The notes: a model not told the origin generated them from the sequence alone. 64,000 nt of DNA from Mycobacterium basiliense (GCF_900292015.1 NZ_LR130759.1:2418001-2482000), one strand, 5' to 3'. Numbered from the stretch's first letter, positions 38,801-50,268 are shown. A program made the numbers and translations.

Positions 38801-40165
38801 CTATTGGATTATCTCTGCTGTCAGCGAATAGTCGGCAAGCGCTTGCTCCGCCAGTGCTCGAAGATACTGGTTTGAGTTTTCAGCACCAGGTTGATATCCG
38901 CATATGCTTATGAAGATTTTTCCGTGGAGACGTCCGGACCCTAAGAACAGCTCGCCGCTGTCCCGTTCGTAGCGTCCCTTGGTCGCACCACGGGTGAACA
39001 AGCGTGCGGATGACCAGTCGGCCTCGGTACCGTCCACACGGGTCAATCCCTGACTGAGGTCCCTAAGGTTCGAACAGCCAACGGGCAAGTCCGAATTTCC
39101 CAGGGCTAGCCCTTCGATCTTGCGCGCCAGCCACTTCGGTGTGTAGGGCACCAGCGGAAGGGGTTTGAGCAGCTCGTTCGGGGTGTCTCCGAGAGCGGCC
39201 AGACCCTGCTTGATCTCGTTGCGGATGATCTGCAAATCCGTCCTTGCGCGGTCGGGGTCGAGATCGAAGGTGATCGCGGTGAGTGCATTCGCACGGGTGT
39301 CATCCGCTGTGCGTTCGCTGACCGGCATGACTATCGAGACCGCGCCATCCGCGGCTCTCACCCGGCCCATGAGTTGAGCCAATCTGGTCGCAATTGCGAC
39401 CAACAGCGCATTGCTGGACCCGCCTAGGTCGAGTGCGCGGGCATCCCAGGCGGACAGATCGCAGAAGAGTGTGATCGATGGAATGGTGATCGGTTCATCA
39501 CCGTCACCCGCCGGCGGCGTTGTGGCGGGTCGGCCCGCAGCTCCGGTATCGCGTCTGAGCAGGATCATGATGCAGGCGAAAAGCGCCCGGAAGACTTCTG
39601 GTAGCTCGCGAAGAGCGTCCCACAGGTCGATGAACAGCCTGCGCATACGACTGCGGGATCGTGACGGTGGGTACCCGAAGTCCCGGGTGATGTCGTTCAT
39701 TGCCTCATATATCGCGAGGCTACCGCCCAGGCCATCCACCAACGTGTGCGAAATCAACAAGCTGACGGCCGTGCCGCCGTCCTCCAGGGGTAGGACTCCG
39801 AGGTGCCAGCCGGGTCCATACTCGGGGTCGACCAGAATCCTTCCCCGTTCATTGAGCCAGGCCGTAATTTCACTGCGCGGTCGTGGCATCACGGCGACAT
39901 CGATGTCGGGTGCATCATGGCATACCACCCAGCGGGGACGACCAAATGGCAACGGAGAACGCTCGATCCGGCGCCCCAGCAGCCCGTAGCCAAGATTCTC
40001 GTTGAATCGTTGCAGGGCGTCCATGTCCACCTTGCGGTCGTAAATCCACAAAGTTTGACCAACGGTTTCTAGGTCGGTAGCCCGCAAGCGCAGGAAAGAC
40101 GCGTGGTCTAGATAAGCGACCCTGTCGTCCGTCATCGTCGATGACGTTGCTGGTCCAGCGTTCAT
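38801..40165 (-). CDS. WS/DGAT-like acyltransferase (condensation fold)
   Basis: A 454-aa protein with the acyltransferase motif LLISHTLVDGLGGSLA near residue 145 (HxxxDG) and N-terminal AYLDHASFLRLRA, the WS/DGAT-type opening. The C-terminus has LGNSDLPVGCSNL, similar to the family's SNVPGP region. ATG 40165 gives 454 aa; ATG 40135 is a possible start closer to the conserved DHASF. It lies 18 nt after papA3 and is probably co-transcribed. Acyl transfer to LOS or trehalose is inferred from location; a wax ester/TAG synthase role is an alternative. Confidence 0.75.
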   Translation of the reverse strand: MNAGPATSSTMTDDRVAYLDHASFLRLRATDLETVGQTLWIYDRKVDMDALQRFNENLGYGLLGRRIERSPLPFGRPRWVVCHDAPDIDVAVMPRPRSEITAWLNERGRILVDPEYGPGWHLGVLPLEDGGTAVSLLISHTLVDGLGGSLAIYEAMNDITRDFGYPPSRSRSRMRRLFIDLWDALRELPEVFRALFACIMILLRRDTGAAGRPATTPPAGDGDEPITIPSITLFCDLSAWDARALDLGGSSNALLVAIATRLAQLMGRVRAADGAVSIVMPVSERTADDTRANALTAITFDLDPDRARTDLQIIRNEIKQGLAALGDTPNELLKPLPLVPYTPKWLARKIEGLALGNSDLPVGCSNLRDLSQGLTRVDGTEADWSSARLFTRGATKGRYERDSGELFLGSGRLHGKIFISICGYQPGAENSNQYLRALAEQALADYSLTAEIIQ

Positions 40166-40183
40166 AAAACCCGGATTGTCCGC

Positions 40184-41692
40184 CTAGCCGGTACGCCAGG
40201 TGGTCAACGGGGGCACCGCTGCCGGTGGCTCGTAGGTGCGCCGGCTGTAAGCAAGGTGCAGCTGACTTCCGCTGCGGTGCCGGGCGGGCATCACATCGCG
40301 TCCCTCGGCCACTCGAACAAACGCGGATTTCAGCGCTTCGACGTAGCGGGTAACCGATTCGCGGGCGACGGGGTTGTTCGGGAACAACACCGTGAGTTGG
40401 GTTTCCTTCTCGAGCCGATTCACCCGGATGTCAATTTGCCCCATCATTCCGCCGTCGTGGCAGAGCCGCGCACGCAAGCCCTCAACGTGGGAGTTCGCCA
40501 TTGCGGAAAGCGGCGGAATACCGGCGTCGAGGTAGAACAGCAGCGGGGCTCCCCACTGACCTTCCTGCAGCCAGGGCACGAGCTCCATCACGCAATCCAA
40601 CGGAACGTCGGCTAGGTCTCTACCGGAGTCAAAGGACTCCTGAGCGGCCTGGACGATTTCGCGGAAAGACTCTCCCGTGGTCGGGACGGTGATTGGCACG
40701 AAACCGGTGAACCAACCCGTTGTCATGAAATCCACCTCGGTACGGCGGATGTCGATCGGAACGATCGCGTAGTAGTTGTCGGCACCGGTCAATTCGTGCT
40801 GGACCACGGCGGAGATCGCGAACACGCCGCCGCAGAACCGAGCTCCCGCTGCCATACAAGCGGATTCGAAGGCGAGGGTCTGTCGCTCGTCCATCAGTTT
40901 GACGCCCATCATCTCGCACGGCGACGACTTGTCACCTAGCGGCAACGGGAACGCGGGCAGCGATCCTTCATTGTTGTCGAAGAATTCGGCCCATTTGCGG
41001 ATGACCGGGGACTCCAGGGTGAGCCCCGAGATGTGCTCGCGCTGCCGCACGCAGTAGTCGTGATAGCTTCCCGGTTCTGCCAGGCGCAACGGTGCTCCGC
41101 CCCCGACGAGTGCCGCGTACATCAGGTGTATCTCGGCGAAAGCGACACCGACGAACATGGCGTCGCAATGGAGATGGTCGATGGCGACGCAGAACGTGAA
41201 GTGATCTGCTCGCTGAATGATCGAGAAGCGGAAGCATGCCCAGTCCAATGGCGTTGGGGTACTCAGCAGGTGGTCTCGCCATTGGCTTTGAGTTGTCAGT
41301 TCGCCGTGTTGAACGGCAACGAACTGAATGTCGTTGGGCTTGGTTAGGGTACGCCGCACGAAGTGATCGCCCTCGGTGTGCTCGAACCAGCTCCGGTAAG
41401 TGTCGTGCCGACGTAGATGGGCATTGATGACGTGCGTCATGGTGCGGATATCGCACCGACCGGGCATGTCCCAGGCGGAAATGAGCAGTCGCGACATTTC
41501 CAGACCACGGCCCGCGTAGGACCGGAAGTTGCGCAGGTGGTGGGCTTGCATATAGCTGGGCGGCACCGGGCTAACCGGCGCATGCGCCGCCTTCGTCAGC
41601 GACGCAGGCGATGGTTGCCACGACACCAGCGTGCCGGGCTCAGGATCCCAGTCGCTGATTGTCCCAGCTTCAACCTTCCCTACTCTGACCAT
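40184..41692 (-). CDS. papA3: Polyketide-associated acyltransferase PapA3-type
   Basis: A 502-aa PapA with the catalytic HxxxD in AIDHLHCDAMFVG near residue 170 and PPSYMQAHHLRNF near 45. It is closely related in layout to PapA4 at 22823-24250 (same N-terminus, MTHVINAHLRRHDTYRSWFEH) but longer at the C-terminus. ATG 41692 follows GGAGGAAAA; the frame to 41749 adds residues not shared with PapA4. It heads the minus-strand run with the WS/DGAT-like and GT1 genes. LOS carries several acyl groups, so two PapA enzymes with two PKSs suggest distinct acylation steps. The symbol rests on recalled synteny. Confidence 0.88.
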   Translation of the reverse strand: MVRVGKVEAGTISDWDPEPGTLVSWQPSPASLTKAAHAPVSPVPPSYMQAHHLRNFRSYAGRGLEMSRLLISAWDMPGRCDIRTMTHVINAHLRRHDTYRSWFEHTEGDHFVRRTLTKPNDIQFVAVQHGELTTQSQWRDHLLSTPTPLDWACFRFSIIQRADHFTFCVAIDHLHCDAMFVGVAFAEIHLMYAALVGGGAPLRLAEPGSYHDYCVRQREHISGLTLESPVIRKWAEFFDNNEGSLPAFPLPLGDKSSPCEMMGVKLMDERQTLAFESACMAAGARFCGGVFAISAVVQHELTGADNYYAIVPIDIRRTEVDFMTTGWFTGFVPITVPTTGESFREIVQAAQESFDSGRDLADVPLDCVMELVPWLQEGQWGAPLLFYLDAGIPPLSAMANSHVEGLRARLCHDGGMMGQIDIRVNRLEKETQLTVLFPNNPVARESVTRYVEALKSAFVRVAEGRDVMPARHRSGSQLHLAYSRRTYEPPAAVPPLTTWRTG

Positions 41693-42210
41693 TTTTCCTC
41701 CAAGTCGCGCAGTAGGTTGCGGTGCACCGGAGAGCCATCGGTGGTCCACGAAACCTGTAACAGTGATGTTGCTGGTAAGGGCCCCACTGAATCGGTGTTC
41801 AGCTCTTGGCTTTGGTTGCTTCGGCTTGGGCTACTGATGCGACGTTGCAACGCCCCCCGTGACATGCCTGACGAGTCGGCCACCCCAGCTAGCCAACCGA
41901 CCGCAGTGGTGACGGCACTCGGTATGCCAGGTAATGTGGTGTTCACATGCCCCCTCATAAAGTTGGTCGTGCCTCCCCGAAGGCACGACCATTCTCTCGC
42001 CGGTGTGGTAACACCGCCGCTGTGATGACCGTTCGTCCGGGTATTAACTTTTCTTCACGTTCGCTGAGCAGAGCCTAGTTGATTGTTGGGCGTTAGATTT
42101 CCGTTTTCGCTGCATTGGGATCGAACAGAGGCGTAAAGGGGCGCAGTTTGTGCGCTGGCCGCGGCGCTCGCGCGTCTGTGGCCGGGTAATATCGCGGCAT
42201 CGGCATCGAT
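41693..42210. other. Divergent intergenic region papA3/ileS leader
   Basis: About 520 bp with no gene I can support. It includes the perfect hairpin at 41965-41990. Promoters for papA3 and for the ileS T-box transcript must lie here; I cannot place them firmly. Confidence 0.5.
41965..41990. repeat. Perfect 10-bp inverted repeat, 6-nt loop
   Basis: GGTCGTGCCT (41965-41974) and AGGCACGACC (41981-41990) are exact reverse complements around CCCCGA. No T-tract follows on either strand. It could be a terminator of the T-free mycobacterial kind, a regulator site, or a relic of a lost gene's 3' end. Confidence 0.7.
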
Positions 42211-42390
42211 CCGGCTATCACCGGTTAGCCTTCGGAAGAACGGCAAAAGCCCAGTAAAACCGAACGGGTGGGCCCGTTACAGCCTCAAAGCGAGTGGCCG
42301 TACCTAGGTGCGGCAAGCGGGGTGGTACCGCGGCGTTCGCGTGCGTGGCGCGTCGTCGTCCCCGTGCCGTGTGATCTATGGCACAGGAGA
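42211..42390 (+). ncRNA. T-box leader of ileS (ultrashort stem I, translational type)
   Basis: The T-box sequence AAGCGGGGTGGTACCGCG is at 42315-42332; TGGT would pair with the tRNA acceptor end. A short stem CCGG/CCGG (42211-42214, 42221-42224) holds the loop CTATCA with isoleucine specifier ATC (42217-42219), the ultrashort stem I known from actinobacterial ileS. Downstream, GTGCC (42364-42368) pairs with GGCAC (42380-42384) and CCC can extend onto the AGGAGA ribosome-binding site, a sequestering hairpin. Uncharged tRNA-Ile would open the site. Confidence 0.93.
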
Positions 42391-42394
42391 CTTG

Positions 42395-45300
42395 ATGACT
42401 GACGCTTACCCGCGTGGTGGCCTTGGCGCAGACCACCGTGGTGGTTCTCCCAATTTTCCCGCGTTGGAGGGCCAAGTCCTCGACTATTGGGCCCGTGACG
42501 ACACCTTTCGGGCCAGCATTGAGCAACGCGACGGCGCCCCGGAATACGTGTTTTACGACGGCCCACCGTTCGCCAACGGCTTGCCGCACTACGGCCATCT
42601 TCTGACCGGCTACGTCAAAGACATTGTGCCGCGGTATCGCACCATGCGCGGGTACAAGGTGGAACGGCGCTTCGGTTGGGATACCCACGGCCTACCTGCC
42701 GAACTCGAAGTCGAACGGCAACTGGGCATCACCGACAAGTCGCAGATTGAGGCGATGGGCATCGCGGCATTCAACGATGCCTGCCGAGAATCGGTGTTGC
42801 GTTACACCGATGAATGGCGGGCCTACGTGACTCGTCAGGCTCGCTGGGTCGATTTCGACAACGACTACAAGACACTAGATCTCGGCTACATGGAGTCGGT
42901 GATCTGGGCATTCAAACAGCTGTGGGACAAGGGCCTGGCCTACGAGGGTTATCGAGTACTGCCGTACTGCTGGCGGGACGAGACACCGTTGTCCAACCAC
43001 GAACTACGAATGGACGACGACGTCTACCAAATCCGGCAAGATCCGGCAATCACGGTGGGGTTCAAGGTCGTCGGGAGCGAGCCGGAAGGCGAGCTGGTTG
43101 GCGCATATCTGCTGGTGTGGACGACAACACCGTGGACGCTGCCGTCCAACCTCGCGGTTGCTGTTCACCCGGACGTGTCGTACGTGCAAGTCCGCGTGGG
43201 GGATCGTCGCGTCGTGCTGGCCGCGGCGCGGCTGCCAGCATATGCTCGCGAGATCGGCGAGGAGCCCGAGGTGATCGCCACCTACCAGGGTGCCGATCTA
43301 CTGGGTGCCCGCTACCAGCCGCCGTTTCCGTATTTCCTTGACTCACCCAACGCTTTTCAGGTGTTGCCCGCGGACTTTGTCACCACCGACGACGGCACCG
43401 GAATTGTGCATATGGCACCGGCCTATGGCGAGGACGACATGGCGATCAGCGACAAAGCCGGTATTGTGCCGGTCACGCCAGTCGATTCCAAGGGTCGCTT
43501 TGATTCGACGGTCCCGGACTACCAGGGGCAGCACGTCTTTGACGCCAATCCGCAGATCATTCGTGATCTGAAGAAGCAGAGCGGTCCGGCGGCGCACAAC
43601 GGCGCGATATTGATCCGCCACGAAACCTACGACCACCCGTACCCACATTGCTGGCGGTGTCGTAACCCGTTGATATACCGGGCAGTGTCGTCGTGGTTTG
43701 TCACTGTGACGCAATTCCGAGACCGCATGGTCGAACTCAATCAACAGATCACCTGGTATCCCGACCACGTCAAGGACGGCCAGTTCGGTAAATGGTTGCA
43801 GGGAGCCCGCGACTGGTCGATCTCGCGGAACCGCTATTGGGGCACCCCGATCCCGGTGTGGAAATCCGACGACCCTGCCTACCCTCGCATTGACGTCTAC
43901 GGCAGCCTTGATGAGCTGGAGCGCGACTTTGGCGTGCGGCCCACCAATTTGCACCGGCCTTACATCGACGAGCTCACTCGCCCCAACCCCGACGACCCCA
44001 CCGGACAAAGCACAATGCGGCGTATTCCCGACGTGCTCGACGTGTGGTTCGACTCGGGGTCTATGCCCTACGCGCAAGTGCACTATCCGTTCGAGAGCAA
44101 GGACTGGTTCCTGGGCGGGTCGACGGGGGAAGGGGAGGCGCACTACCCAGGCGACTTTATCGTCGAGTACATCGGGCAGACTCGCGGCTGGTTCTACACC
44201 CTGCACGTGCTGGCCACCGCGCTCTTTGACCGGCCGGCATTCAAAACCTGTGTGGCACATGGAATTGTGCTCGGTTCCGATGGCCAGAAGATGAGCAAGT
44301 CGCTACGCAACTATCCAGACGTTACCGAGGTGTTCCATCGTGACGGCTCCGATGCGATGCGGTGGTTTCTGATGGCCTCACCGATCCTGCGCGGCGGTAA
44401 CCTGATCGTCACCGAGCAGGGCATCCGCGAGGGCGTGCGACAGGTGTTGCTGCCGTTTTGGAACGCCTACAGTTTCCTGGCGCTCTATGCGCCCAAAGTT
44501 GGTAGTTGGCGCACTGATTCGGCGCATGTGCTGGATCGCTACATCTTGGCGAAGCTGGCGGTGCTTCGCGAGGACTTTACCGCGTCGATGGAGGTCTGCG
44601 ATATCTCCGGGGCTTGTGAGCAGTTGCGCCAATTCACCGAGGCGTTGACGAATTGGTACGTGCGAAGGTCGCGGGCACGCTTTTGGGAGGAAGATGCCGA
44701 CGCCATCGACACCCTGCACACCGTACTGGAGATCACCGCGAGGCTGGCTGCGCCTTTGCTTCCGCTGATCACCGAGTTGATCTGGCGTGCGTTGACGGGT
44801 GAGCGTTCGGTGCATCTGACGGATTGGCCGCAGGCCACCGAGCTGCCCGCGGACGCGGAGCTTGTCGCCGCGATGGACCAGGTGCGCGAAGTGTGCTCGG
44901 CGGCGTCCTCGCTGCGTAAAGCCAAAAAACTGCGGGTACGCCTTCCCCTGCCGAAACTTACTGTGGCGGTGGAGAACCCACAACGGCTAGCGCCGTTTGC
45001 GGACCTAATCGGTGATGAACTTAACGTCAAGCAAGTAGAACTGACGGATGCGATCGGCGCCTACGGTCGGTTCGAGCTCACGGTCAATGCCCGCGTGGCC
45101 GGGCCACGGCTTGGTAAGGATGTCCAAGCGGCGATCAGGGCGGTGAAGGCCGGCGAAGGTGTCATCAACCCCGATGGCACCTTGACAGCGGGCCAGGCCG
45201 TGTTGCAGCCCGACGAGTACAGCTCGCGGCTGGTGGCGGCTGATCCGGACTTCACCGCCGCACTTCCCGGCGGGGCGGGTCTGGTGGTGTTGGATGGCAC

Positions 45301-45562
45301 CGTGTCTCCGGAATTGGAGGCCGAGGGGTGGGCCAAAGACCGCATCCGCGAATTGCAAGAACTGCGCAAATCCACCGGACTCGACGTCTCCGACCGCATC
45401 CAGGTGGTGATGTCGGTGCCCGCCGATCGGGTGGAGTGGGCCCGGACCCACCGTGATCTGATCGCCGGCGAAATCCTGGCCACCAGCTTCGAACTCGGCG
45501 AATTGCAAGGCGGCGTCGACATCGGCGATGGGGTGCGCGTGGAGATCGCGAGATCAGGCTGA
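42395..45562 (+). CDS. ileS: Isoleucyl-tRNA synthetase
   Basis: A 1,055-aa class I synthetase that charges tRNA-Ile. The HIGH motif appears as [16 protein letters not shown] near residue 60; editing-domain sequence [17 protein letters not shown] lies near 240; [17 protein letters not shown] near 590; and [10 protein letters not shown] near 635. Sequence and length fit the long eukaryote-like IleRS type of mycobacteria (M. tuberculosis Rv1536). ATG 42395 follows CAGGAGACTTG. It is controlled by the T-box leader. Confidence 0.97.
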   Translation: MTDAYPRGGLGADHRGGSPNFPALEGQVLDYWARDDTFRASIEQRDGAPEYVFYDGPPFANGLPHYGHLLTGYVKDIVPRYRTMRGYKVERRFGWDTHGLPAELEVERQLGITDKSQIEAMGIAAFNDACRESVLRYTDEWRAYVTRQARWVDFDNDYKTLDLGYMESVIWAFKQLWDKGLAYEGYRVLPYCWRDETPLSNHELRMDDDVYQIRQDPAITVGFKVVGSEPEGELVGAYLLVWTTTPWTLPSNLAVAVHPDVSYVQVRVGDRRVVLAAARLPAYAREIGEEPEVIATYQGADLLGARYQPPFPYFLDSPNAFQVLPADFVTTDDGTGIVHMAPAYGEDDMAISDKAGIVPVTPVDSKGRFDSTVPDYQGQHVFDANPQIIRDLKKQSGPAAHNGAILIRHETYDHPYPHCWRCRNPLIYRAVSSWFVTVTQFRDRMVELNQQITWYPDHVKDGQFGKWLQGARDWSISRNRYWGTPIPVWKSDDPAYPRIDVYGSLDELERDFGVRPTNLHRPYIDELTRPNPDDPTGQSTMRRIPDVLDVWFDSGSMPYAQVHYPFESKDWFLGGSTGEGEAHYPGDFIVEYIGQTRGWFYTLHVLATALFDRPAFKTCVAHGIVLGSDGQKMSKSLRNYPDVTEVFHRDGSDAMRWFLMASPILRGGNLIVTEQGIREGVRQVLLPFWNAYSFLALYAPKVGSWRTDSAHVLDRYILAKLAVLREDFTASMEVCDISGACEQLRQFTEALTNWYVRRSRARFWEEDADAIDTLHTVLEITARLAAPLLPLITELIWRALTGERSVHLTDWPQATELPADAELVAAMDQVREVCSAASSLRKAKKLRVRLPLPKLTVAVENPQRLAPFADLIGDELNVKQVELTDAIGAYGRFELTVNARVAGPRLGKDVQAAIRAVKAGEGVINPDGTLTAGQAVLQPDEYSSRLVAADPDFTAALPGGAGLVVLDGTVSPELEAEGWAKDRIRELQELRKSTGLDVSDRIQVVMSVPADRVEWARTHRDLIAGEILATSFELGELQGGVDIGDGVRVEIARSG

Positions 45563-45688
45563 ATTTCACGCGGTGCAACGGGCGTCAAATTGGCTCACCG
45601 GGCAGCCTCGAGGCAACATCGCCATCTGTCGGCGATCCACCGGCCTCACGGTACAGCAAACTTGTTGGTTGGAGCGTCCGGCCACTTC

Positions 45689-46261
45689 CTAGACTGCAGG
45701 TTTGAGTGCGCGCCAGCGTTGCCTACCGGCGCGAACTTCAACCTCGGCATCGTGAAAGCCCGCTGTGCGCAGTCGATCCGGCAGGGTTGCCGGGGCTATC
45801 GGATTGCAGGTGTCGCGGAAATGCAAGATGCTGAACACCAGGGACGGCACACCGTCGCTGCCGGCGAAGACACCTCCCGGACGCAGTACCCGAAAAGCTT
45901 CAGCAAACAGACGATCTTGCAAATCCACGGTCGGCACGTGGTGCAGCATGGTGAAACAAACCACTGAGCTGAACTCGTTGCCGGGCAGTGCGGTGTCGGT
46001 GCCGTCGCCGTTGATGATGCGCGCTCGATCTCCGTACAAATCCTGCAGTCGCTGCGCCATTGCGGTATCGATTTCGATCGCGGTGAGGTTGGGCGCCTGG
46101 TCGACCAGCACCCGAAGAAATGCGCCGTATCCGGGTCCGATCTCCAACGTGCTCTCGCCCAAGTCGACGTCGGCGAGCACCCATGGCAACACCTGGCCCC
46201 GGACCTCTTTGGCCCAACGATCGGAGTTGCAGCACAGCCGGTGCACGAGGTTCATTGCCAT
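45689..46261 (-). CDS. Class I SAM-dependent methyltransferase
   Basis: A 190-aa protein if ATG 46261 is used; the frame continues to 46306. Motif I is [16 protein letters not shown], followed by [32 protein letters not shown] and a VCFTMLHHV motif typical of small-molecule methyltransferases (UbiE/Methyltransf_11). It stands alone between ileS and dinX, divergent from dinX by about 53 bp. Substrate unknown. Confidence 0.85.
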   Translation of the reverse strand: MAMNLVHRLCCNSDRWAKEVRGQVLPWVLADVDLGESTLEIGPGYGAFLRVLVDQAPNLTAIEIDTAMAQRLQDLYGDRARIINGDGTDTALPGNEFSSVVCFTMLHHVPTVDLQDRLFAEAFRVLRPGGVFAGSDGVPSLVFSILHFRDTCNPIAPATLPDRLRTAGFHDAEVEVRAGRQRWRALKPAV

Positions 46262-46314
46262 GTCCACCGACGTTAGACCAGGTCGCTTGGCTTGCCCGCA
46301 TAGCATTGCCGATT

Positions 46315-47724
46315 GTGGAGTCCCGTTGGGTGCTGCACCTGGACATGGATGCGTTCTTTGCCTCGGTCGAACAACTCACCCGACCGACTCTGAAGGGCCG
46401 ACCAGTCCTGGTGGGGGGCATGGGTGGACGCGGTGTGGTCGCCGGCGCGAGTTATGAGGCGCGGGTCTTCGGTGCGCGGTCGGCCATGCCAATGCATCAG
46501 GCCCGTCGGTTGATCGGGGTGACGGCGGTGGTGTTGCCGCCGCGCGGTGTGGTCTATGGGGTAGCCAGCCGCCGAGTCTTCGACACGGTGCGCAGCCTGA
46601 TTCCTGTGGTGGAGCAGCTCTCATTCGACGAGGCATTCGGCGAGCCACTAGCGCTGGGCGGAGCTTCGGCCGCCGACGTCGAGACGTTCTGCGAGCGTTT
46701 GCGGCGCCGGGTGCGTGACGAGACCGGCCTGACCGCATCGGTCGGAGCGGGTTCGGGCAAGCAAATCGCTAAAATCGCCTCCGGTCTGGCCAAACCCGAT
46801 GGGATCAGAGTGGTCCGTCGCGACGAGGAACAGCTGCTGCTCGGCGGGTTACCGGTGCGTCGGCTCTGGGGCATCGGTCCGGTTGCCGAGGAGAAGCTGC
46901 ACCGGCTCGGCATTGAAACGGTTGGGCAGTTGGCCGCTTTGACCGATGCCGAGGTGGCCAACATCCTGGGTGCGACCATCGGGCCGGCGTTGCACCGACT
47001 GGCTCGCGGTATCGATGACCGACCGGTCGCCGAGCGTGCCGAAGCCAAGCAAATCAGCGCCGAGTCGACCTTTGCCGTTGACTTGACCACACTCGAACAG
47101 CTGCTTGACTCGATTGATCCGATCGCCGAGCACGCTCATCAACGCCTGCTCAGAGACGGTCGCGGTGCCCGCACCGTCACGGTGAAGCTGAAGAAGGCCG
47201 ACATGACCACGTTGACCCGCTCGGCCACGATGCCCTACGCGACCACCGAGGCGGGTGCATTGATCGCGGTGGCGCGACGATTGCTGCTGGACCCGCTCCA
47301 GATAGGTCCAATTCGCCTTCTCGGCGTGGGATTTTCCGGGCTCAGCGAGGTGCGGCAGGAGTCGCTGTTTCCAGACTTGGAGCTGTCAGCGGAAATGTCG
47401 GAGGAAGCCCAGCACGCTTACCCTGGCTCGCGCCTCGCGGTGCGCACTGGACAGGACGGCGCGGGATGGCGGATCGGCGACGATGTGGCCCACCGCGAAC
47501 TTGGCCACGGCTGGGTGCAGGGTGCCGGACACGGCGTGGTCACCGTTCGGTTCGAAACTCGTGCTACTGGGCCGGGCCCGGCGCGGACGTTCCCCATTGA
47601 TAGCGACGACATCTGCCTTGCCAACCCGGCCGACAGCCTCGACTGGCCCGACTACCTCGGCCAACTGCGGATCGACGAGCCTGAGATCTCAGCCCCAGCG
47701 GCTGATCACCTCGGGAACCGGTAG
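46315..47724 (+). CDS. dinX: DNA polymerase IV (Y-family), DinX
   Basis: A 469-aa translesion polymerase. [16 protein letters not shown] carries the first catalytic Asp; [16 protein letters not shown] follows; [10 protein letters not shown] provides the second acidic pair. The HhH region is [16 protein letters not shown], and the little-finger domain includes [21 protein letters not shown] 46315 sits just before the motif and gives a length near that of Rv1537. Its 3' end overlaps ansA by 36 bp. Confidence 0.95.
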   Translation: MESRWVLHLDMDAFFASVEQLTRPTLKGRPVLVGGMGGRGVVAGASYEARVFGARSAMPMHQARRLIGVTAVVLPPRGVVYGVASRRVFDTVRSLIPVVEQLSFDEAFGEPLALGGASAADVETFCERLRRRVRDETGLTASVGAGSGKQIAKIASGLAKPDGIRVVRRDEEQLLLGGLPVRRLWGIGPVAEEKLHRLGIETVGQLAALTDAEVANILGATIGPALHRLARGIDDRPVAERAEAKQISAESTFAVDLTTLEQLLDSIDPIAEHAHQRLLRDGRGARTVTVKLKKADMTTLTRSATMPYATTEAGALIAVARRLLLDPLQIGPIRLLGVGFSGLSEVRQESLFPDLELSAEMSEEAQHAYPGSRLAVRTGQDGAGWRIGDDVAHRELGHGWVQGAGHGVVTVRFETRATGPGPARTFPIDSDDICLANPADSLDWPDYLGQLRIDEPEISAPAADHLGNR

Positions 47725-48636
47725 GCCGGCCGCCAGCGCGGCCATCAGCAGGACGCGCGCTTGGGGTGGTGCCAGCCGTGGCACCATCACCGCGCCGGCG
47801 GCCACCAGGTCGTGCCCGGGACCGTAGCCGGCGCCGACACGCGCGCCGGCGACCCTAGTGGAGACGGCGATCACCACCCCGTCCGCACAATGGCGGGCTA
47901 CTCCGTCGATTACCGCGGGGCCTGCGTTGCCCGAACCCAACGCTTCCAATACGACCGCCCGTGCGCCGGCCGCCACACAGGCGTCCAGCGCCACGGTGGC
48001 ACTTCCCGGATATGCGGTGACGATGTCGACTTGGGGCGCCCCGGCCGCAAGAACGCTGCCCAGGTACGGCCGCGATTTCGGTAGCCGCATCGTCACCGTG
48101 TCCGAGATCGTGCCGATCAGTTCGCCGGCGAAGCCGCTCAGGTCATTGGTGGCCACCTTGCGCAGGCCTAGCGGTTGCAAGACTCGGCCGGCAAAGCACA
48201 CCAGCACGCCGCAATCTCGGGCGGCCGGATCGGCCGCCAGAGTCAGTGCGTCGCGGAGGTTACCCGGTCCGTCAGCGTCGGGGGCATCCCCGCTGTGCAT
48301 GGCCCCGGTCAACACCACCGGGGTGCTGCCGTCATAGGTGAGCTCGAGCCACAGGGCTGTCTCTTCGAGAGTGTCAGTGCCGTGTGTGATCACAACACCG
48401 TCGGGGCCTTCGGCGCCCCGATCGATCTCGGCTTGCAGGGCTGCGCGGATGCGATCCCAATCGGGCGGGGTTAGCTGCGAGCTGTCCACTGCCATCAAAT
48501 CGACGACATCAACGTCGAGCCCGTTGCTGACGGCAGCGGTCAGCTCCGCTCCGGTTCGGCAGGGCCGGCGCACTCCGTCCGCGCCGACGGTGGTCGCGAT
48601 CGTGCCTCCGGTGGTGATGACAGTTAGGCGGCCCAT
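47689..48636 (-). CDS. ansA: L-asparaginase
   Basis: A 315-aa type I/II bacterial asparaginase that hydrolyses asparagine to aspartate and ammonia. The N-terminal nucleophile motif is [14 protein letters not shown]; the second site is [23 protein letters not shown] (Thr-Asp pair), with [20 protein letters not shown] following. ATG 48636 begins at the motif; in-frame ATGs at 48654 and 48669 or so could extend it. Convergent and overlapping with dinX; divergent from lspA. Matches Rv1538c by position. Confidence 0.95.
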   Translation of the reverse strand: MGRLTVITTGGTIATTVGADGVRRPCRTGAELTAAVSNGLDVDVVDLMAVDSSQLTPPDWDRIRAALQAEIDRGAEGPDGVVITHGTDTLEETALWLELTYDGSTPVVLTGAMHSGDAPDADGPGNLRDALTLAADPAARDCGVLVCFAGRVLQPLGLRKVATNDLSGFAGELIGTISDTVTMRLPKSRPYLGSVLAAGAPQVDIVTAYPGSATVALDACVAAGARAVVLEALGSGNAGPAVIDGVARHCADGVVIAVSTRVAGARVGAGYGPGHDLVAAGAVMVPRLAPPQARVLLMAALAAGLPVPEVISRWG

Positions 48637-48711
48637 GGTGGGATCATCCCGCATCGGTGGCTTCGCCATCCGCATGTGGGTGCCGGTAACGAACTAGGGG
48701 ATGATGGGGGA

Positions 48712-49302
48712 GTGTTTGACGAACCAACAGGATCAGCCGATTCAGTGACCACCGCGGGGGATGCCAAGGTTGCCGGGGAACCTGCGGACTCCGCGCCGCA
48801 GCCAGCGCCGAGGCGGCTGCGGCTGTTGCTATCGGTGGCCGCTGTTGTGCTGGCACTGGACGTTGTGACCAAGGTGCTCGCGGTCAAACTGCTGCCACCA
48901 GGCCAGCCGGTCTCGATCATCGGCGACACGGTGACATGGACATTGGTGCGTAATTCTGGCGCCGCGTTCTCGATGGCGACCGGTTACACCTGGGTGTTGA
49001 CCCTGATCGCAACGGGCGTAGTCGGCGGCATTTTCTGGATGGGACGCCGGCTGGTCTCGCCGTGGTGGGCGCTGGGGCTGGGGATGATTCTGGGCGGGGC
49101 CATGGGGAACCTGGTCGATCGCTTCTTCCGGGCGCCCGGGCCGCTGCGCGGGCACGTCGTCGATTTCCTGTCGGTCGGTTGGTGGCCGGTCTTCAATGTC
49201 GCCGACCCGTCGGTGGTCGGTGGTGCGATCCTGCTTGTGGTCCTGTCAATTTTCGGCTACGACTTTGACACTGTGGGGCGGCGCAAGGTCGACCAGCACT
49301 AA
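48712..49302 (+). CDS. lspA: Lipoprotein signal peptidase (signal peptidase II)
   Basis: A 196-aa membrane aspartyl protease that cleaves signal peptides from diacylated prolipoproteins. Four TM helices. The catalytic Asp residues are in [12 protein letters not shown] and [12 protein letters not shown]. An unusual N-terminal extension of about 45 polar residues precedes the first helix, as in other mycobacterial LspA. GTG 48712 follows GGGGGA. The stop overlaps the next start by one base (TAATG). Confidence 0.96.
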   Translation: MFDEPTGSADSVTTAGDAKVAGEPADSAPQPAPRRLRLLLSVAAVVLALDVVTKVLAVKLLPPGQPVSIIGDTVTWTLVRNSGAAFSMATGYTWVLTLIATGVVGGIFWMGRRLVSPWWALGLGMILGGAMGNLVDRFFRAPGPLRGHVVDFLSVGWWPVFNVADPSVVGGAILLVVLSIFGYDFDTVGRRKVDQH

Positions 49303-50228
49303 TGGCCGATCGCTCGATGCCGATCCCGGAGGGCTTGGCGGGCATGCGTGTTGACGCCGGACTGGCGCGGTTGTTGGGACTGTCGCGCAGCGCTGCCGCG
49401 GCCATCGCCGAAGAAGGCGGGGTCGAACTGGACGGTGTGCCGGCGGGCAAATCCGACCGTCTGATCTCGGGGGCCTGGCTCCAGGTTCAGCTCCCCGAGG
49501 CGCCGGCGCCGCTGGAGAACACGCCCGTCGAGATCGAGGGCATGACGGTTCTTTACGCCGATGACGACATCGTCGCCGTGGACAAGCCGGCCGCGGTGGC
49601 CGCGCACGCGTCGGTGGGCTGGACCGGGCCTACGGTGCTGGGTGGGTTGGCGGCCGCCGGCTACCGCATCACCACGTCCGGTGTGCATGAGCGGCAGGGC
49701 ATTGTGCATCGTCTCGACGTCGGGACCTCCGGGGTGATGGTGGTGGCACTCTCCGAACGCGCATATACGGTGCTCAAACGGGCGTTCAAACAACGCACTG
49801 TCGACAAGCGCTATCACGCCCTGGTGCAGGGACATCCGGATCCGTCCAGCGGGACGATCGACGCACCGATCGGCCGACACCCCGGCCCCGAATGGAAATT
49901 CGCGGTTACCAAGACTGGCCGACACAGCCTCACCCACTACGACACCGTGGAAGCTTTCGTGGCAGCAAGCCTGCTCGACGTGCATCTGGAAACCGGGCGT
50001 ACCCACCAGATTCGGGTGCACTTCGCCGCCCTGCGGCACCCGTGCTGTGGCGACTTGGTCTATGGAGCCGACCCAAAACTGGCGAAAAGGCTTGGTCTGG
50101 AACGCCAATGGCTTCATGCGCGTTCTCTCGCGTTCGCGCATCCGGCGGACGGACGGCGGGTGGAGATCGTCAGCCCATACCCGGCGGACCTGCAACATGC
50201 TTTAGACGTGCTAAGAGCCGAGGGATGA
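49302..50228 (+). CDS. RluD-type RNA pseudouridine synthase (Rv1540-type)
   Basis: A 308-aa enzyme that isomerises uridine in structured RNA, most likely 23S rRNA. The S4 RNA-binding domain is at about 10-75 ([19 protein letters not shown]). The catalytic motif [18 protein letters not shown] near residue 135 contains the active Asp. [11 protein letters not shown] and [18 protein letters not shown] complete the RluA/RluD pattern. Translationally coupled to lspA. Confidence 0.94.
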   Translation: MADRSMPIPEGLAGMRVDAGLARLLGLSRSAAAAIAEEGGVELDGVPAGKSDRLISGAWLQVQLPEAPAPLENTPVEIEGMTVLYADDDIVAVDKPAAVAAHASVGWTGPTVLGGLAAAGYRITTSGVHERQGIVHRLDVGTSGVMVVALSERAYTVLKRAFKQRTVDKRYHALVQGHPDPSSGTIDAPIGRHPGPEWKFAVTKTGRHSLTHYDTVEAFVAASLLDVHLETGRTHQIRVHFAALRHPCCGDLVYGADPKLAKRLGLERQWLHARSLAFAHPADGRRVEIVSPYPADLQHALDVLRAEG

Positions 50229-50268
50229 GCGGATAGGTGCCGAGCTCGCGCGACGTGAGCTCAGCGTC

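Noticed and set aside
50229-50268. GAGCTC...GAGCTC inverted repeat between convergent genes as a terminator
   Set aside because: The stem is short, the loop awkward and no T-tract follows; too weak to list.
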